A stretch of 64,000 nt of DNA from CALMFG01 sp963674805 (GTDB taxonomy: Bacteria > Bacillota > Clostridia > Christensenellales > CALMFG01). The stretch covers positions 1-64,000 of the forward strand of contig CAXXNY010000026.1 of the NCBI GenBank assembly GCA_963674805.2, written 5' to 3'. This document shows, one piece after another, positions 7,509 to 14,896 of this stretch; position 1 is the stretch's first letter, and every line of letters starts with the position of its first letter. The translations under genes and the position numbers were made by a program. The notes under the pieces are model-generated. The model was given only the letters and a program-made list of their open reading frames with translations. It was not told where the DNA came from and made no database searches.

Positions 7509-8243
7509 TTGAATTTTAATAAATCTGATAAATTGGATTATGATTTAGACAGTGATCAGCACTGTACAGATACCCGTGCACTAAAAAAACTGATAAAGGA
7601 TGATTTTGATTCGGAAAAATCCGGTCTTTTTATGCAGCGATTCAGCAATATGCCGGACGAAACGGTGGTTAAGCTAGCCCAGGATTTTGATGCGGATGCG
7701 CTAGAATACATTTTGGTCAAATATAAAAGCCTGATACGGACAAAGGCGCGCTCATATTTTTTGATCGGCGCTGACCGTGAGGATATTGTTCAGGAAGGCA
7801 TGATCGGCCTTTATAAGGCAATCCGTGACTTTAAGGACGATAAACAGGCATCATTCCGCGCTTTTGCGGAGCTGTGCGTCACCCGCCAGATTATCACGGC
7901 GATAAAAAGCGCGACCCGCCAGAAGCACCAGCCGCTGAATTCCTATGTATCGCTGAACCGGCCGGTATACGATGAGGAATCCGAACGTACGCTGATTGAT
8001 GTGATTTCGGGAACAAGCACAACAAATCCAGAAGACATTGTTATCGGGAAAGAAGATTTCAACAAAATCGAAGAGATGATGGGCGAGATTCTGTCCGCTT
8101 TTGAGCTTAAGGTGCTTCAGCTCTATCTGGAAGGTAAAAAATACTGCCAGATCGGTGATATCTTAAAAAGGGACGTTAAATCGATTGATAACGCGATCCA
8201 GCGTATCAAAGCCAAGGTAGAAAAAAATATTTCAGGGATATAA
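7509..8243 (+). CDS. sigH: RNA polymerase sigma factor SigH (sigma-30 type)
   Basis: SigH of Bacillota drives early-sporulation, competence or stationary-phase genes. Region 2 carries the near-invariant KARSYFLIGADREDIVQEG (residues 79-97) and GLYKAIRDF; region 4 is the C-terminal helix-turn-helix (EGKKYCQIGDILKRDVKSID). Start: TTG 7509 lies 9 bases after AAGGAGG and within the mRNA. The in-frame ATG at 7470 lies upstream of the predicted transcription start. The 244-residue product is about 25 residues longer than typical SigH: an acidic/polar N-terminal extension with paired LDYDLDSD and KKLIKDDFD segments precedes region 1.2. Its role is unknown. Confidence 0.9.
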   Translation: MNFNKSDKLDYDLDSDQHCTDTRALKKLIKDDFDSEKSGLFMQRFSNMPDETVVKLAQDFDADALEYILVKYKSLIRTKARSYFLIGADREDIVQEGMIGLYKAIRDFKDDKQASFRAFAELCVTRQIITAIKSATRQKHQPLNSYVSLNRPVYDEESERTLIDVISGTSTTNPEDIVIGKEDFNKIEEMMGEILSAFELKVLQLYLEGKKYCQIGDILKRDVKSIDNAIQRIKAKVEKNISGI

Positions 8244-8271
8244 ATCAGTGTGCCCAACACAGAAAAAACCG

Positions 8272-8300
8272 TTGCATGAATAAAACGCGTATGCTATAAT
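8272..8300 (+). promoter_or_regulatory. Promoter of rpsB-tsf
   Basis: TTGCAT (8272-8277), 17-base spacer, TATAAT (8295-8300) with a TGC extension, so a strong promoter. An imperfect dyad overlaps the -10: ACGCGTAT (8285-8292), 6 bases, ATATGCGT (8299-8306), 7 of 8 pairs complementary. The start is expected near 8307. Confidence 0.82.
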
Positions 8301-8305
8301 ATGCG

Positions 8306-8364
8306 TCGGAATGTCACACTGCTGTTGATTTTCGGACTCGTGACCGGATATATTCCGGTTTTTT
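8306..8364 (+). promoter_or_regulatory. Candidate attenuator in the rpsB leader
   Basis: ACCGGA (8343-8348) and TCCGGT (8354-8359) form a stem followed by six T's, a small intrinsic terminator about 50 bases before rpsB and about 37 bases after the predicted start of transcription. The first bases of the transcript, TCGGAAT (8306-8312), can pair over 7 positions with ATTCCGG (8352-8358), the right arm of that stem, giving an alternative structure that would prevent termination. Two ribosome-site-like elements (AGGAGG and GAGGAGG) follow. What would switch it, for example free S2, is inference. Confidence 0.5.
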
Positions 8365-8413
8365 CCGCAAAAGACGATGCAGCAGGAGGAAAAAACGAGG
8401 AGGTATTTTTGAC

Positions 8414-9427
8414 ATGTCTGTAATTTCAATGAAACAGCTTTTAGAAGCCGGTGTTCACTTCGGCCACCAAACAAGACGGTGGAACCCGAAGATGAAGAAG
8501 TATATTTTTACGGAGCGGAAAGATATTTATATCATTGACCTGCAAAAGACCGTAAAAAAGGCTGAGGAAGCTTATTTCTTTATGCGGGACACAGCCGCAG
8601 CCGGCAAAAAAGTTTTATTTGTCGGAACCAAAAAACAAGCTCAGGAATCAATTGAAGAAGAAGCAAAACGCTGCGGTATGTATTTTGTTAGCCAGAGATG
8701 GCTCGGCGGCATGCTGACCAACTTTAAAACAATCAGAAAAAGAATCCAGAGAATCGAACAGATTGAGCGCATGGAGGCAGACGGCGAATTTGAACTGCTG
8801 CCCAAAAAAGAAGTTATTAAACTGCGCCACGAATATGAAAAATTAAACAAAAACTTAAGCGGTATCCGAGAGATGAAGGACCTGCCCGGCGCAATGTTCG
8901 TGGTAGACCCCAAGAAAGAGCATATCGCAATCGCAGAAGCCAGAAAGCTGAGCATCCCGATTGTCGCAATCGTGGATACAAACTGTGATCCGGACGAAGT
9001 GGATTATGTTATTCCGGGTAATGACGACGCAATCGGCGCCGTTCGCCTGATTACAGGAAAGATGGCGGATGCGGTTTTAGAAGGCAGACAGGGCGAACAG
9101 CTGGAAACTGCGGATGTAAAAGCCGAACCAGTCGAAGAAGTAACGGAAAGCATTGACGATAAGGATGATGTGATAGAAGACGAAGCACCAAAAAAGGTTC
9201 CGATTAAAAAAGCGGCTAAAAAGGCTGAAGACGACGAAGAAGAAGTAAAAGCCGAAGAAGAACCGAAACCGAAAAAAGCTCCGGCAAAAAAAGCAGCAGC
9301 TGAAGAGCCGGAAAAAGAAGAAAAACCTAAGAAAACACCAGCTAAAAAAGCAGCTTCTGAGGAAAGCGCAGAAGAAAAACCGAAGAAGACAACAAAGAAA
9401 GCAGAGGCTGAAGAAAAGGCTGAATAA
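8414..9427 (+). CDS. rpsB: 30S ribosomal protein S2 with long charged C-terminal tail
   Basis: S2 sits at the head-body junction of the small subunit and recruits S1 where present. Residues 1-227 are an ordinary S2 (MKQLLEAGVHFGHQTRRWNP, RWLGGMLTNF, PGNDDAIGAVRL). Residues 228-337 are an added tail of about 110 residues made almost only of Lys, Glu, Ala and Pro: an acidic first part, then repeats of the KKAPAKKAA / KKTPAKKAA type. Bacterial S2 is usually 230-260 residues. The tail has no visible fold and is probably disordered, like histone-H1-type tails. The ATG follows GAGGAGG by about 10 bases. tsf follows after 31 bases. Confidence 0.95.
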   Translation: MSVISMKQLLEAGVHFGHQTRRWNPKMKKYIFTERKDIYIIDLQKTVKKAEEAYFFMRDTAAAGKKVLFVGTKKQAQESIEEEAKRCGMYFVSQRWLGGMLTNFKTIRKRIQRIEQIERMEADGEFELLPKKEVIKLRHEYEKLNKNLSGIREMKDLPGAMFVVDPKKEHIAIAEARKLSIPIVAIVDTNCDPDEVDYVIPGNDDAIGAVRLITGKMADAVLEGRQGEQLETADVKAEPVEEVTESIDDKDDVIEDEAPKKVPIKKAAKKAEDDEEEVKAEEEPKPKKAPAKKAAAEEPEKEEKPKKTPAKKAASEESAEEKPKKTTKKAEAEEKAE

Positions 9428-9458
9428 TTTTTATAAGTAAATATTGGAGGATTAGATC

Positions 9459-10379
9459 ATGATTTCTGCACAAGCTGTTAAAGATTTACGTGAAGCAACC
9501 GGCGTCGGCATGATGGATTGCAAAAAAGCGCTGGTCGAAACCAACGGCGACATGGAAAAGGCGATGGACTATTTAAGAGAAAAGGGTCTGTCAGCTGCCG
9601 CAAAGAAAGCGGACAGAATCGCAGCCGAAGGTGTCGTTAACGCGTATGTCAGCGACGACAGAAAAACAGGCGTATTGCTCGAAGTCAACTGTGAAACTGA
9701 CTTTGTGGCAAAGACAGACGAATTTAAGTCATTTGTATATAGTATTGCAAAACTGGCCGCAGACAGCGCACCGGCTGATCTGGATGCACTGCTGGCCCAG
9801 AAAGACGCAAACGGCAAGAGCGTGAGCGACCTTGTGACCGAACAGGTGGCCACAATAGGTGAAAAAATTGCAATCAGACGTTTTGTCAGAGTTGATGCTG
9901 CTGACGGAGCGGCAGATGCGTATATCCATATGGGCGGTTCAATCGGCGTTTTAGTATCGTTTGCCTGCCCGGACGGTGCAGCTAATGACAGTGAGTTCGC
10001 TGGATTTATGCACGACATCGCGATGCAGATTGCTGCCGCAAGCCCGGAATATGTTTCGCCTGATGAAGTGCCGGAAGCCGCGATTGAAAAAGAAAAAGAA
10101 ATCTTAAAGGCTCAGGCGCTGAACGAAGGCAAACCTGCTCAGATTGTTGATAAAATGGTTCAGGGCAGAATTAATAAGTATTTTAACCAGGTCTGCCTGC
10201 TGAATCAGGAATTCGTTAAGGACAGCGACAAGCGGATAAAAGACATCGTTAAAGAACAAGCGGACCGCTTGAGCGGCGCGGTTTCCATCAAGGCATTCAC
10301 GCGTTTCCAGATGGGCGAAGGCCTGCAGAAGCGTGAAGATGACTTTGTTGCCGAGGTTATGAGCCAGGCTAAAAAGTAA
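9459..10379 (+). CDS. tsf: Translation elongation factor Ts
   Basis: EF-Ts is the guanine-nucleotide exchange factor for EF-Tu. The 306-residue product has the N-terminal UBA-like module (VKDLREATGVGMMDCKKAL), the core with ETDFVAKTDEF, which contacts EF-Tu, two coiled-coil-like subdomains and the C-terminal RFQMGEGLQK. GGAGG lies about 9 bases before the ATG. It shares the rpsB promoter. A terminator hairpin follows 11 bases after the stop. Confidence 0.97.
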   Translation: MISAQAVKDLREATGVGMMDCKKALVETNGDMEKAMDYLREKGLSAAAKKADRIAAEGVVNAYVSDDRKTGVLLEVNCETDFVAKTDEFKSFVYSIAKLAADSAPADLDALLAQKDANGKSVSDLVTEQVATIGEKIAIRRFVRVDAADGAADAYIHMGGSIGVLVSFACPDGAANDSEFAGFMHDIAMQIAAASPEYVSPDEVPEAAIEKEKEILKAQALNEGKPAQIVDKMVQGRINKYFNQVCLLNQEFVKDSDKRIKDIVKEQADRLSGAVSIKAFTRFQMGEGLQKREDDFVAEVMSQAKK

Positions 10380-10390
10380 GAATCGATCAA

Positions 10391-10417
10391 AGGGAACACG
10401 ATTGTGTTTCCTTTTTT
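10391..10417 (+). terminator. Terminator between tsf and pyrH
   Basis: AGGGAACAC and GTGTTTCCT (10404-10412) form a 9-bp stem (one G-U) with a GATT loop and a run of six T's. It lies only 29 bases before the pyrH start, and no separate pyrH promoter is evident, so it probably acts as a partial, ratio-setting terminator. Confidence 0.82.
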
Positions 10418-10445
10418 ATTATCAAATGTGTACAAGGGGATAATT

Positions 10446-11177
10446 ATGGGCGAAGAAATGAAATATCGCAGAGTTGTGCTGAAGCTGAGCGGCGAAGCGC
10501 TGTCCGGACCGGAAGGCACAGGCTTTGATTTTGATATGATTAATAATGTCGCGGAACAGATTAAAACAGTCGTGGATGAAGGCGTTGAAATCGGAATCAT
10601 ACTCGGCGGCGGCAATATCTGGCGCGGACGCCAGGGTACGAATATGGACCGCGCGACAGCGGATTATATGGGCATGCTGGCGACAACGATCAATGCGCTG
10701 GCTGTGCAGGATGCGCTGGAAGCGAAAGGCGTGGATGTACGCGTACAGACCGCGATAGAGATGCGGCAGATTGCAGAGCCTTATATCCGCCGCAGAGCGA
10801 TGCATCATTTAGAGCATAAACGCGTGGTAATCTTTGCCTGCGGAACCGGAAATCCTTATTTCTCAACGGACACAGCGGCGGCCTTAAGGGCGGCGGAGAT
10901 CGAAGCCGAAATGATTCTTCTGGCCAAAAACGTCAATGGTGTGTATACGGATGACCCGAATCTGGTGGAGGATGCGAAGCGGTATGAATGTATTGCCTAT
11001 ATTGATGTCATCAACCAGGGGCTGAAGGTCATGGATTCCACAGCAGTCAGCCTGTGCATGGATAATAAAATCCCGATCATCGTCTTCGGGTTAAAAGAGG
11101 AAGACGCCATCAGGAAGGTATTGACTGGGAAGCATATCGGGACGCGCATCAACGACTGCAAGACCGTTTTGGTTTAG
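10446..11177 (+). CDS. pyrH: UMP kinase
   Basis: Phosphorylates UMP to UDP with ATP, as a hexameric amino-acid-kinase-fold enzyme. The 243 residues show the glycine-rich LKLSGEALSG at the start, ILGGGNIWRGR, GTGNPYFSTDTAAALRA and ALVCMDN-type C-terminal region (VSLCMDNKIPIIVFG). The frame is open from 10404, but the ATG at 10446 has AAGGGG 6 bases upstream and lies just after the tsf terminator. It lies between tsf and frr, the common bacterial order. Confidence 0.96.
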   Translation: MGEEMKYRRVVLKLSGEALSGPEGTGFDFDMINNVAEQIKTVVDEGVEIGIILGGGNIWRGRQGTNMDRATADYMGMLATTINALAVQDALEAKGVDVRVQTAIEMRQIAEPYIRRRAMHHLEHKRVVIFACGTGNPYFSTDTAAALRAAEIEAEMILLAKNVNGVYTDDPNLVEDAKRYECIAYIDVINQGLKVMDSTAVSLCMDNKIPIIVFGLKEEDAIRKVLTGKHIGTRINDCKTVLV

Positions 11178-11231
11178 CGCGATATCGAAAAAGTTCATCA
11201 TATTTTCATATCAAACACCCGGGTATAGGGC

Positions 11232-11260
11232 TTGAAAAAACTGTTTAATTTATATACAAT
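11232..11260 (+). promoter_or_regulatory. Sigma-A promoter of frr
   Basis: TTGAAA (11232-11237), 17-base spacer, TACAAT (11255-11260). It gives frr and the following lipid genes a start independent of pyrH. Confidence 0.75.
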
Positions 11261-11298
11261 AAAACAATAAAATACCGGTTAGGCAACAAGGAGGGGTT

Positions 11299-11868
11299 AT
11301 GAATATCACAGTAAAGCATGAGGCTTTAGAACACGCAATGGAAAAAATGGATAAGACGATTTCTGTTTTAACCAGCGAACTTGCACATATCAGGGCAGGG
11401 CGGGCGAATCCGCAGCTTTTGGATAACGTTAAGGTCGATTGTTATGGTTCGATGATGCCGATCAACCAGGTAGGTAATATCTCGTCTCCGGAACCCCGCA
11501 TGCTGGTTGTATCGGTTTGGGATGCGAATTTGATCTCGGAAGTTGAAAAAGCGATTATGAAATCCGACCTTGGGATTAATCCTTCAAACGACGGGAAAGT
11601 GATTCGCCTGGTAATGCCCGAATTAACAGAAGAGCGCAGAAAAGAATTGGTCAAAGTCATCCATAAGTTTGGCGAGGATGCGAAAGTCGCGCTACGGTCG
11701 ATCCGCCGCGATGCCATTGACCATTTCAAGAAAGACGAAAAAGACAGCATCATCACAGAAGATGATCTGCGTGACCTTGAAAAAGAAATTCAGGATACAA
11801 CAGATGAGCATACAAAGAAGATTGACAAAATGATGAAAGATAAAGAAGCGGAGATCATGGAAGTCTAG
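11299..11868 (+). CDS. frr: Ribosome recycling factor
   Basis: Splits post-termination ribosomes with EF-G. The 189-residue product matches the usual 185: the N-terminal helix with ELAHIRAGRANPQLLD, the beta domain (YGSMMPINQVGNIS), IGINPSNDGKVIRLVMPELTEERRKEL-type core (here SDLGINPSNDGKVIRLV) and the long C-terminal helices. GGAGGGG lies 6 bases before the ATG. Its TAG stop overlaps by one base the GTG of the small gene that follows. Confidence 0.96.
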   Translation: MNITVKHEALEHAMEKMDKTISVLTSELAHIRAGRANPQLLDNVKVDCYGSMMPINQVGNISSPEPRMLVVSVWDANLISEVEKAIMKSDLGINPSNDGKVIRLVMPELTEERRKELVKVIHKFGEDAKVALRSIRRDAIDHFKKDEKDSIITEDDLRDLEKEIQDTTDEHTKKIDKMMKDKEAEIMEV

Positions 11869-12065
11869 TGATTTCTTTTATCGGTCTACGGCTGGAGCCG
11901 GCACTAACGCTAGCGGAAGCGGCGGGTATGCAAGTCACGATTACCCGATATGCTGCGCCGGGCGGTGTAAAAAACAGCGACAGTGATATCGTCATCCGGG
12001 AGCGGATAGCGGATGGCAGAGCCGAACTGGTGGTATCCGCATTTAAAACAAAAGTTGAAGCATAA
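11868..12065 (+). CDS. Small conserved protein between frr and uppS, function unknown
   Basis: A 65-residue protein starting at a GTG that overlaps the frr stop by one base (TAGTG), a typical translational-coupling arrangement. The pattern is IGLRLEPALTLAEAAG, a short beta strand (QVTITRYAAPGG), then DIVIRERIADGRAELVVSAF: amphipathic helix, strand, and a C-terminal strand with a conserved-looking VIRxR motif. I recall similar short proteins at this position in Clostridia, with no known function. It is followed by a hairpin and then uppS. Confidence 0.6.
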   Translation: MISFIGLRLEPALTLAEAAGMQVTITRYAAPGGVKNSDSDIVIRERIADGRAELVVSAFKTKVEA

Positions 12066-12068
12066 CCG

Positions 12069-12095
12069 TTATCCCAAGGAAGCACCTTGGGATAA
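12069..12095 (+). terminator. Strong hairpin before uppS
   Basis: TTATCCCAAGG (12069-12079) and CCTTGGGATAA (12085-12095) form a perfect 11-bp stem with a 5-base loop, followed by only a short T-tract (TTTT). It may be a weak terminator or an mRNA-processing/stability element inside the frr-uppS transcript, about 22 bases before the uppS start. Confidence 0.6.
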
Positions 12096-12117
12096 TTTTA
12101 ATCAAAAGGGAAATCAA

Positions 12118-12888
12118 TTGAGTCTGATTAAACGCCTGTTAGTGCGTAAAACAACCAATCTGAATACGGATATCAGTGAACTTGATCAATCAGCCATGCC
12201 GGTGCATGTCGCATGTATCATGGACGGCAACGGCAGATGGGCGAAGGCAAAAGGTCTGCCGCGTTCTGCCGGACACCGTGAGGGCGTAGAACGGGTTAAG
12301 GATATCGTTCGAATGAGTTCGGATGTCGGCATCCGTTATCTGACCTTATACGCGTTTTCGACAGAGAACTGGAAACGTCCAAAATCCGAGGTCAGCGTTT
12401 TGATGAACCTGCTGATCGAGTATTTGCGTGCGGAAATTGAGGAACTGCACCGGAACAATGTTATTCTGCGTACTATCGGCGATATATCCCGGCTGCCTGA
12501 AATGGCGAGAAAAGAGATTGCGGCGTCAAAAGAAAAGACGAAAAACAACACCGGCATGACGCTGAATATCGCACTGAACTACGGATCGCGCGCGGAGATC
12601 ATCAGCGGCGTAAAACGAATCGCGATGGAAGCGAAAAACGGCGTATTAAACCCTGATGATATTGATGAACAGACGATATCCGACCACCTTTATACAAAGG
12701 GTCAGCCGGACCCTGATTTGGTCATACGGACCAGCGGTGAAAGCCGCATCAGCAATTTCCTGCTTTATCAGATTGCATACGCGGAATTGATGTTTTTGGA
12801 TATATATTGGCCGGATTTAACCTGCCCGGAGTATAAAAAAGCACTGATTGAATATCAAAACCGTAACCGAAGGTTTGGAGGGCTGTAA
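12118..12888 (+). CDS. uppS: Undecaprenyl pyrophosphate synthase (cis-prenyltransferase)
   Basis: Elongates farnesyl-PP with isopentenyl-PP to the C55 carrier used for peptidoglycan and other wall glycans. Signature segments: CIMDGNGRWAKAKGLPRSAGH (first catalytic Asp), LYAFSTENWKRP, and DLVIRTSGESRISNFL with AYAEL near the C-terminus. The frame is open from 12013, through the hairpin, but TTG 12118 follows AAAAGGGAAATCAA and gives 256 residues, the family length. cdsA starts 2 bases after the stop. Confidence 0.95.
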   Translation: MSLIKRLLVRKTTNLNTDISELDQSAMPVHVACIMDGNGRWAKAKGLPRSAGHREGVERVKDIVRMSSDVGIRYLTLYAFSTENWKRPKSEVSVLMNLLIEYLRAEIEELHRNNVILRTIGDISRLPEMARKEIAASKEKTKNNTGMTLNIALNYGSRAEIISGVKRIAMEAKNGVLNPDDIDEQTISDHLYTKGQPDPDLVIRTSGESRISNFLLYQIAYAELMFLDIYWPDLTCPEYKKALIEYQNRNRRFGGL

Positions 12889-12890
12889 CG

Positions 12891-13724
12891 ATGAAAGAAA
12901 GAAATCTGTTGATCCGAACCCTGGTCGGAATCCCGCTGATTGCCGCATTGGTGCTGGCGCTGTTTTTCCAAAACTGGTTTTTAAAGATTTTAATCATCGT
13001 ATTTATGTTGATCAGCCAGTATGAAATGGTAAATGCGGCGCATCAGAAAATGCCAAAGATCAATCATTATCTGCCCTTTATTGTGGCCGGTCTGACGATT
13101 GTGGCGATGTTGTTCTTTGGATATAACTATGTTTTTTTAGTCTATATTATTGCTTTTTTCTGGCTGATTATAGAATCGGTCGTTGTAAAAGGTATCGATT
13201 TTAACGATATGGTGGTCAGTATCTTCACCACAATTTACCCGTCCATATTCTTTGCCTGTTTGTTCGGTGTTGCGATGACACAGGAACACGGCATCCGGAC
13301 CATGATGCTGCTCGTTATCTTTATTACGTCAATCGCGACGGATACGTTCGCGTATTTTGTCGGTACATGGTTCGGCAAGCATAAGCTGTCGCCGCACATC
13401 AGCCCGAACAAATCTACCGAAGGCGCGATCGCCGGTTTTGTGGCCGGATTCATCGTCGTGATGGTGCTGGGTCTGTTTTGCCAGAGTATTACTGGCACTG
13501 AAATCCGTATGATTCATTTTGTGATTTTGGGCATCATCCTGCCGCCACTGGTACAGGTAGGCGACCTGTTTGCCTCAATGGTCAAGCGGCATTTTGAGCA
13601 GAAGGACTTTGGGAGTATCTTCCCGGGTCACGGCGGGGTATTGGATCGGTTAGACAGTTCGCTGTTTATCTGCCCGGTGGTGCTGCTTTACTTTACATTG
13701 ATATTCGGCGTCTTTTTGAAATAG
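12891..13724 (+). CDS. cdsA: Phosphatidate cytidylyltransferase
   Basis: Makes CDP-diacylglycerol from phosphatidic acid and CTP, the branch point of phospholipid synthesis. A 277-residue polytopic protein with about 8 TM helices and the C-terminal signature GDLFASMVKRHFEQKDFG followed by PGHGGVLDRLDS. GGAGGG lies at the end of uppS and the ATG is 2 bases after its stop, so they are translationally linked. Confidence 0.96.
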   Translation: MKERNLLIRTLVGIPLIAALVLALFFQNWFLKILIIVFMLISQYEMVNAAHQKMPKINHYLPFIVAGLTIVAMLFFGYNYVFLVYIIAFFWLIIESVVVKGIDFNDMVVSIFTTIYPSIFFACLFGVAMTQEHGIRTMMLLVIFITSIATDTFAYFVGTWFGKHKLSPHISPNKSTEGAIAGFVAGFIVVMVLGLFCQSITGTEIRMIHFVILGIILPPLVQVGDLFASMVKRHFEQKDFGSIFPGHGGVLDRLDSSLFICPVVLLYFTLIFGVFLK

Positions 13725-13738
13725 CTAAAGGGGAATCT

Positions 13739-14881
13739 ATGAAACGTGTTACGATACTCGGCGCAACAGGGTCTATCGGGACCCAGGCGCTGGACGTCAT
13801 CAGCCGCAATAAAGAAGAATTTAGAGTAACGGCTTTGACGGCAGAAAATAATATAGACCTGCTGGTCGAACAAGCGAATTTGTATCATCCGAAAGCGGTT
13901 GCTTTCACCGGATCAATAAAAAACGTAAAACTGGAAAGCAGCCTGCCGCAGGGAACAAAGGTGTTTTACGGCGAACCAGGCCTTAAGGATATCTGCACGG
14001 ATATTGAAACAGATATCGTTTTGATTTCAGTTGTCGGCATTGCCGGACTCACGGCGCTTGAGACTTGTATAAAAAACGGAATTCAGGTCGCACTCGCCAA
14101 TAAAGAGGCATTGGTTTGCGGTGGGCGCGTGATACGCGACTTGCTGAACCAAAAACAGGCTAAGCTGCATCCGGTAGACAGCGAACTGTCTGCAATCTTC
14201 CAGTGTTTAAATAACGGCTATGAGACCGAATCCGTGCGCAGGATTATCCTGACCGCATCCGGCGGGCCGTTCAGACAATGGAAAAAGAACGAAATAGAGC
14301 AGGCGACTGTGAAAGATGCGCTGAATCATCCAAACTGGAACATGGGCGCAAAGGTCACGGTAGACAGCGCGACGCTGATGAACAAGGGATTGGAAACCAT
14401 GGAAACACGGTGGCTGTTTGATGTACCGCCCGAAAAGATTGATGTGATTATCCATGAAAAGAGCATCGTGCATTCGATGGTGGAATTCACCGACGGCAGT
14501 ATAATCGCCCAAATGGGTGTGACGGATATGCGCCAGCCGATTCAATATGCGTTGGGATATCCGAAGCGTTACAGTGCTCCTGCCGGATTTTTGGACATAA
14601 CGGCACAGCCGCTGGCTTTTTATCCGCCGGATATTGATAAATTCCCGTGTCTGAAATTAGCGCTTGAGGCGCTGAAGGATGACGGCGGCGCTTCGGCGGT
14701 CGTACTTAATGCGGCGAACGAAATCGCCGTACAGCGGTTTTTAAAAGAAGAGTTTTTATTAGGCGGCATCGCGCGCATCGTTGAAAAAGCAATGGATAAG
14801 TTTACAGGCATGAAAATCAACTCGGTTTCAGAGATTATCGAAACCGACAGGCAAGTGCGAAAATATGCGCTTAACCTGTAA
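13739..14881 (+). CDS. dxr: 1-deoxy-D-xylulose 5-phosphate reductoisomerase
   Basis: Second step of the MEP isoprenoid pathway (DXP to MEP, NADPH, divalent metal). 380 residues: NADPH-binding LGATGSIGTQALDV at the N-terminus, ALANKEALVCGG, metal/substrate part PVDSELSAIFQCL, ASGGPFR, and the flexible-loop region HPNWNMGAKVTVDSATLMNK. Its product feeds IspG two genes downstream and, eventually, UppS. Confidence 0.97.
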   Translation: MKRVTILGATGSIGTQALDVISRNKEEFRVTALTAENNIDLLVEQANLYHPKAVAFTGSIKNVKLESSLPQGTKVFYGEPGLKDICTDIETDIVLISVVGIAGLTALETCIKNGIQVALANKEALVCGGRVIRDLLNQKQAKLHPVDSELSAIFQCLNNGYETESVRRIILTASGGPFRQWKKNEIEQATVKDALNHPNWNMGAKVTVDSATLMNKGLETMETRWLFDVPPEKIDVIIHEKSIVHSMVEFTDGSIIAQMGVTDMRQPIQYALGYPKRYSAPAGFLDITAQPLAFYPPDIDKFPCLKLALEALKDDGGASAVVLNAANEIAVQRFLKEEFLLGGIARIVEKAMDKFTGMKINSVSEIIETDRQVRKYALNL

Positions 14882-14896
14882 GGCAATGGAGGCTTT

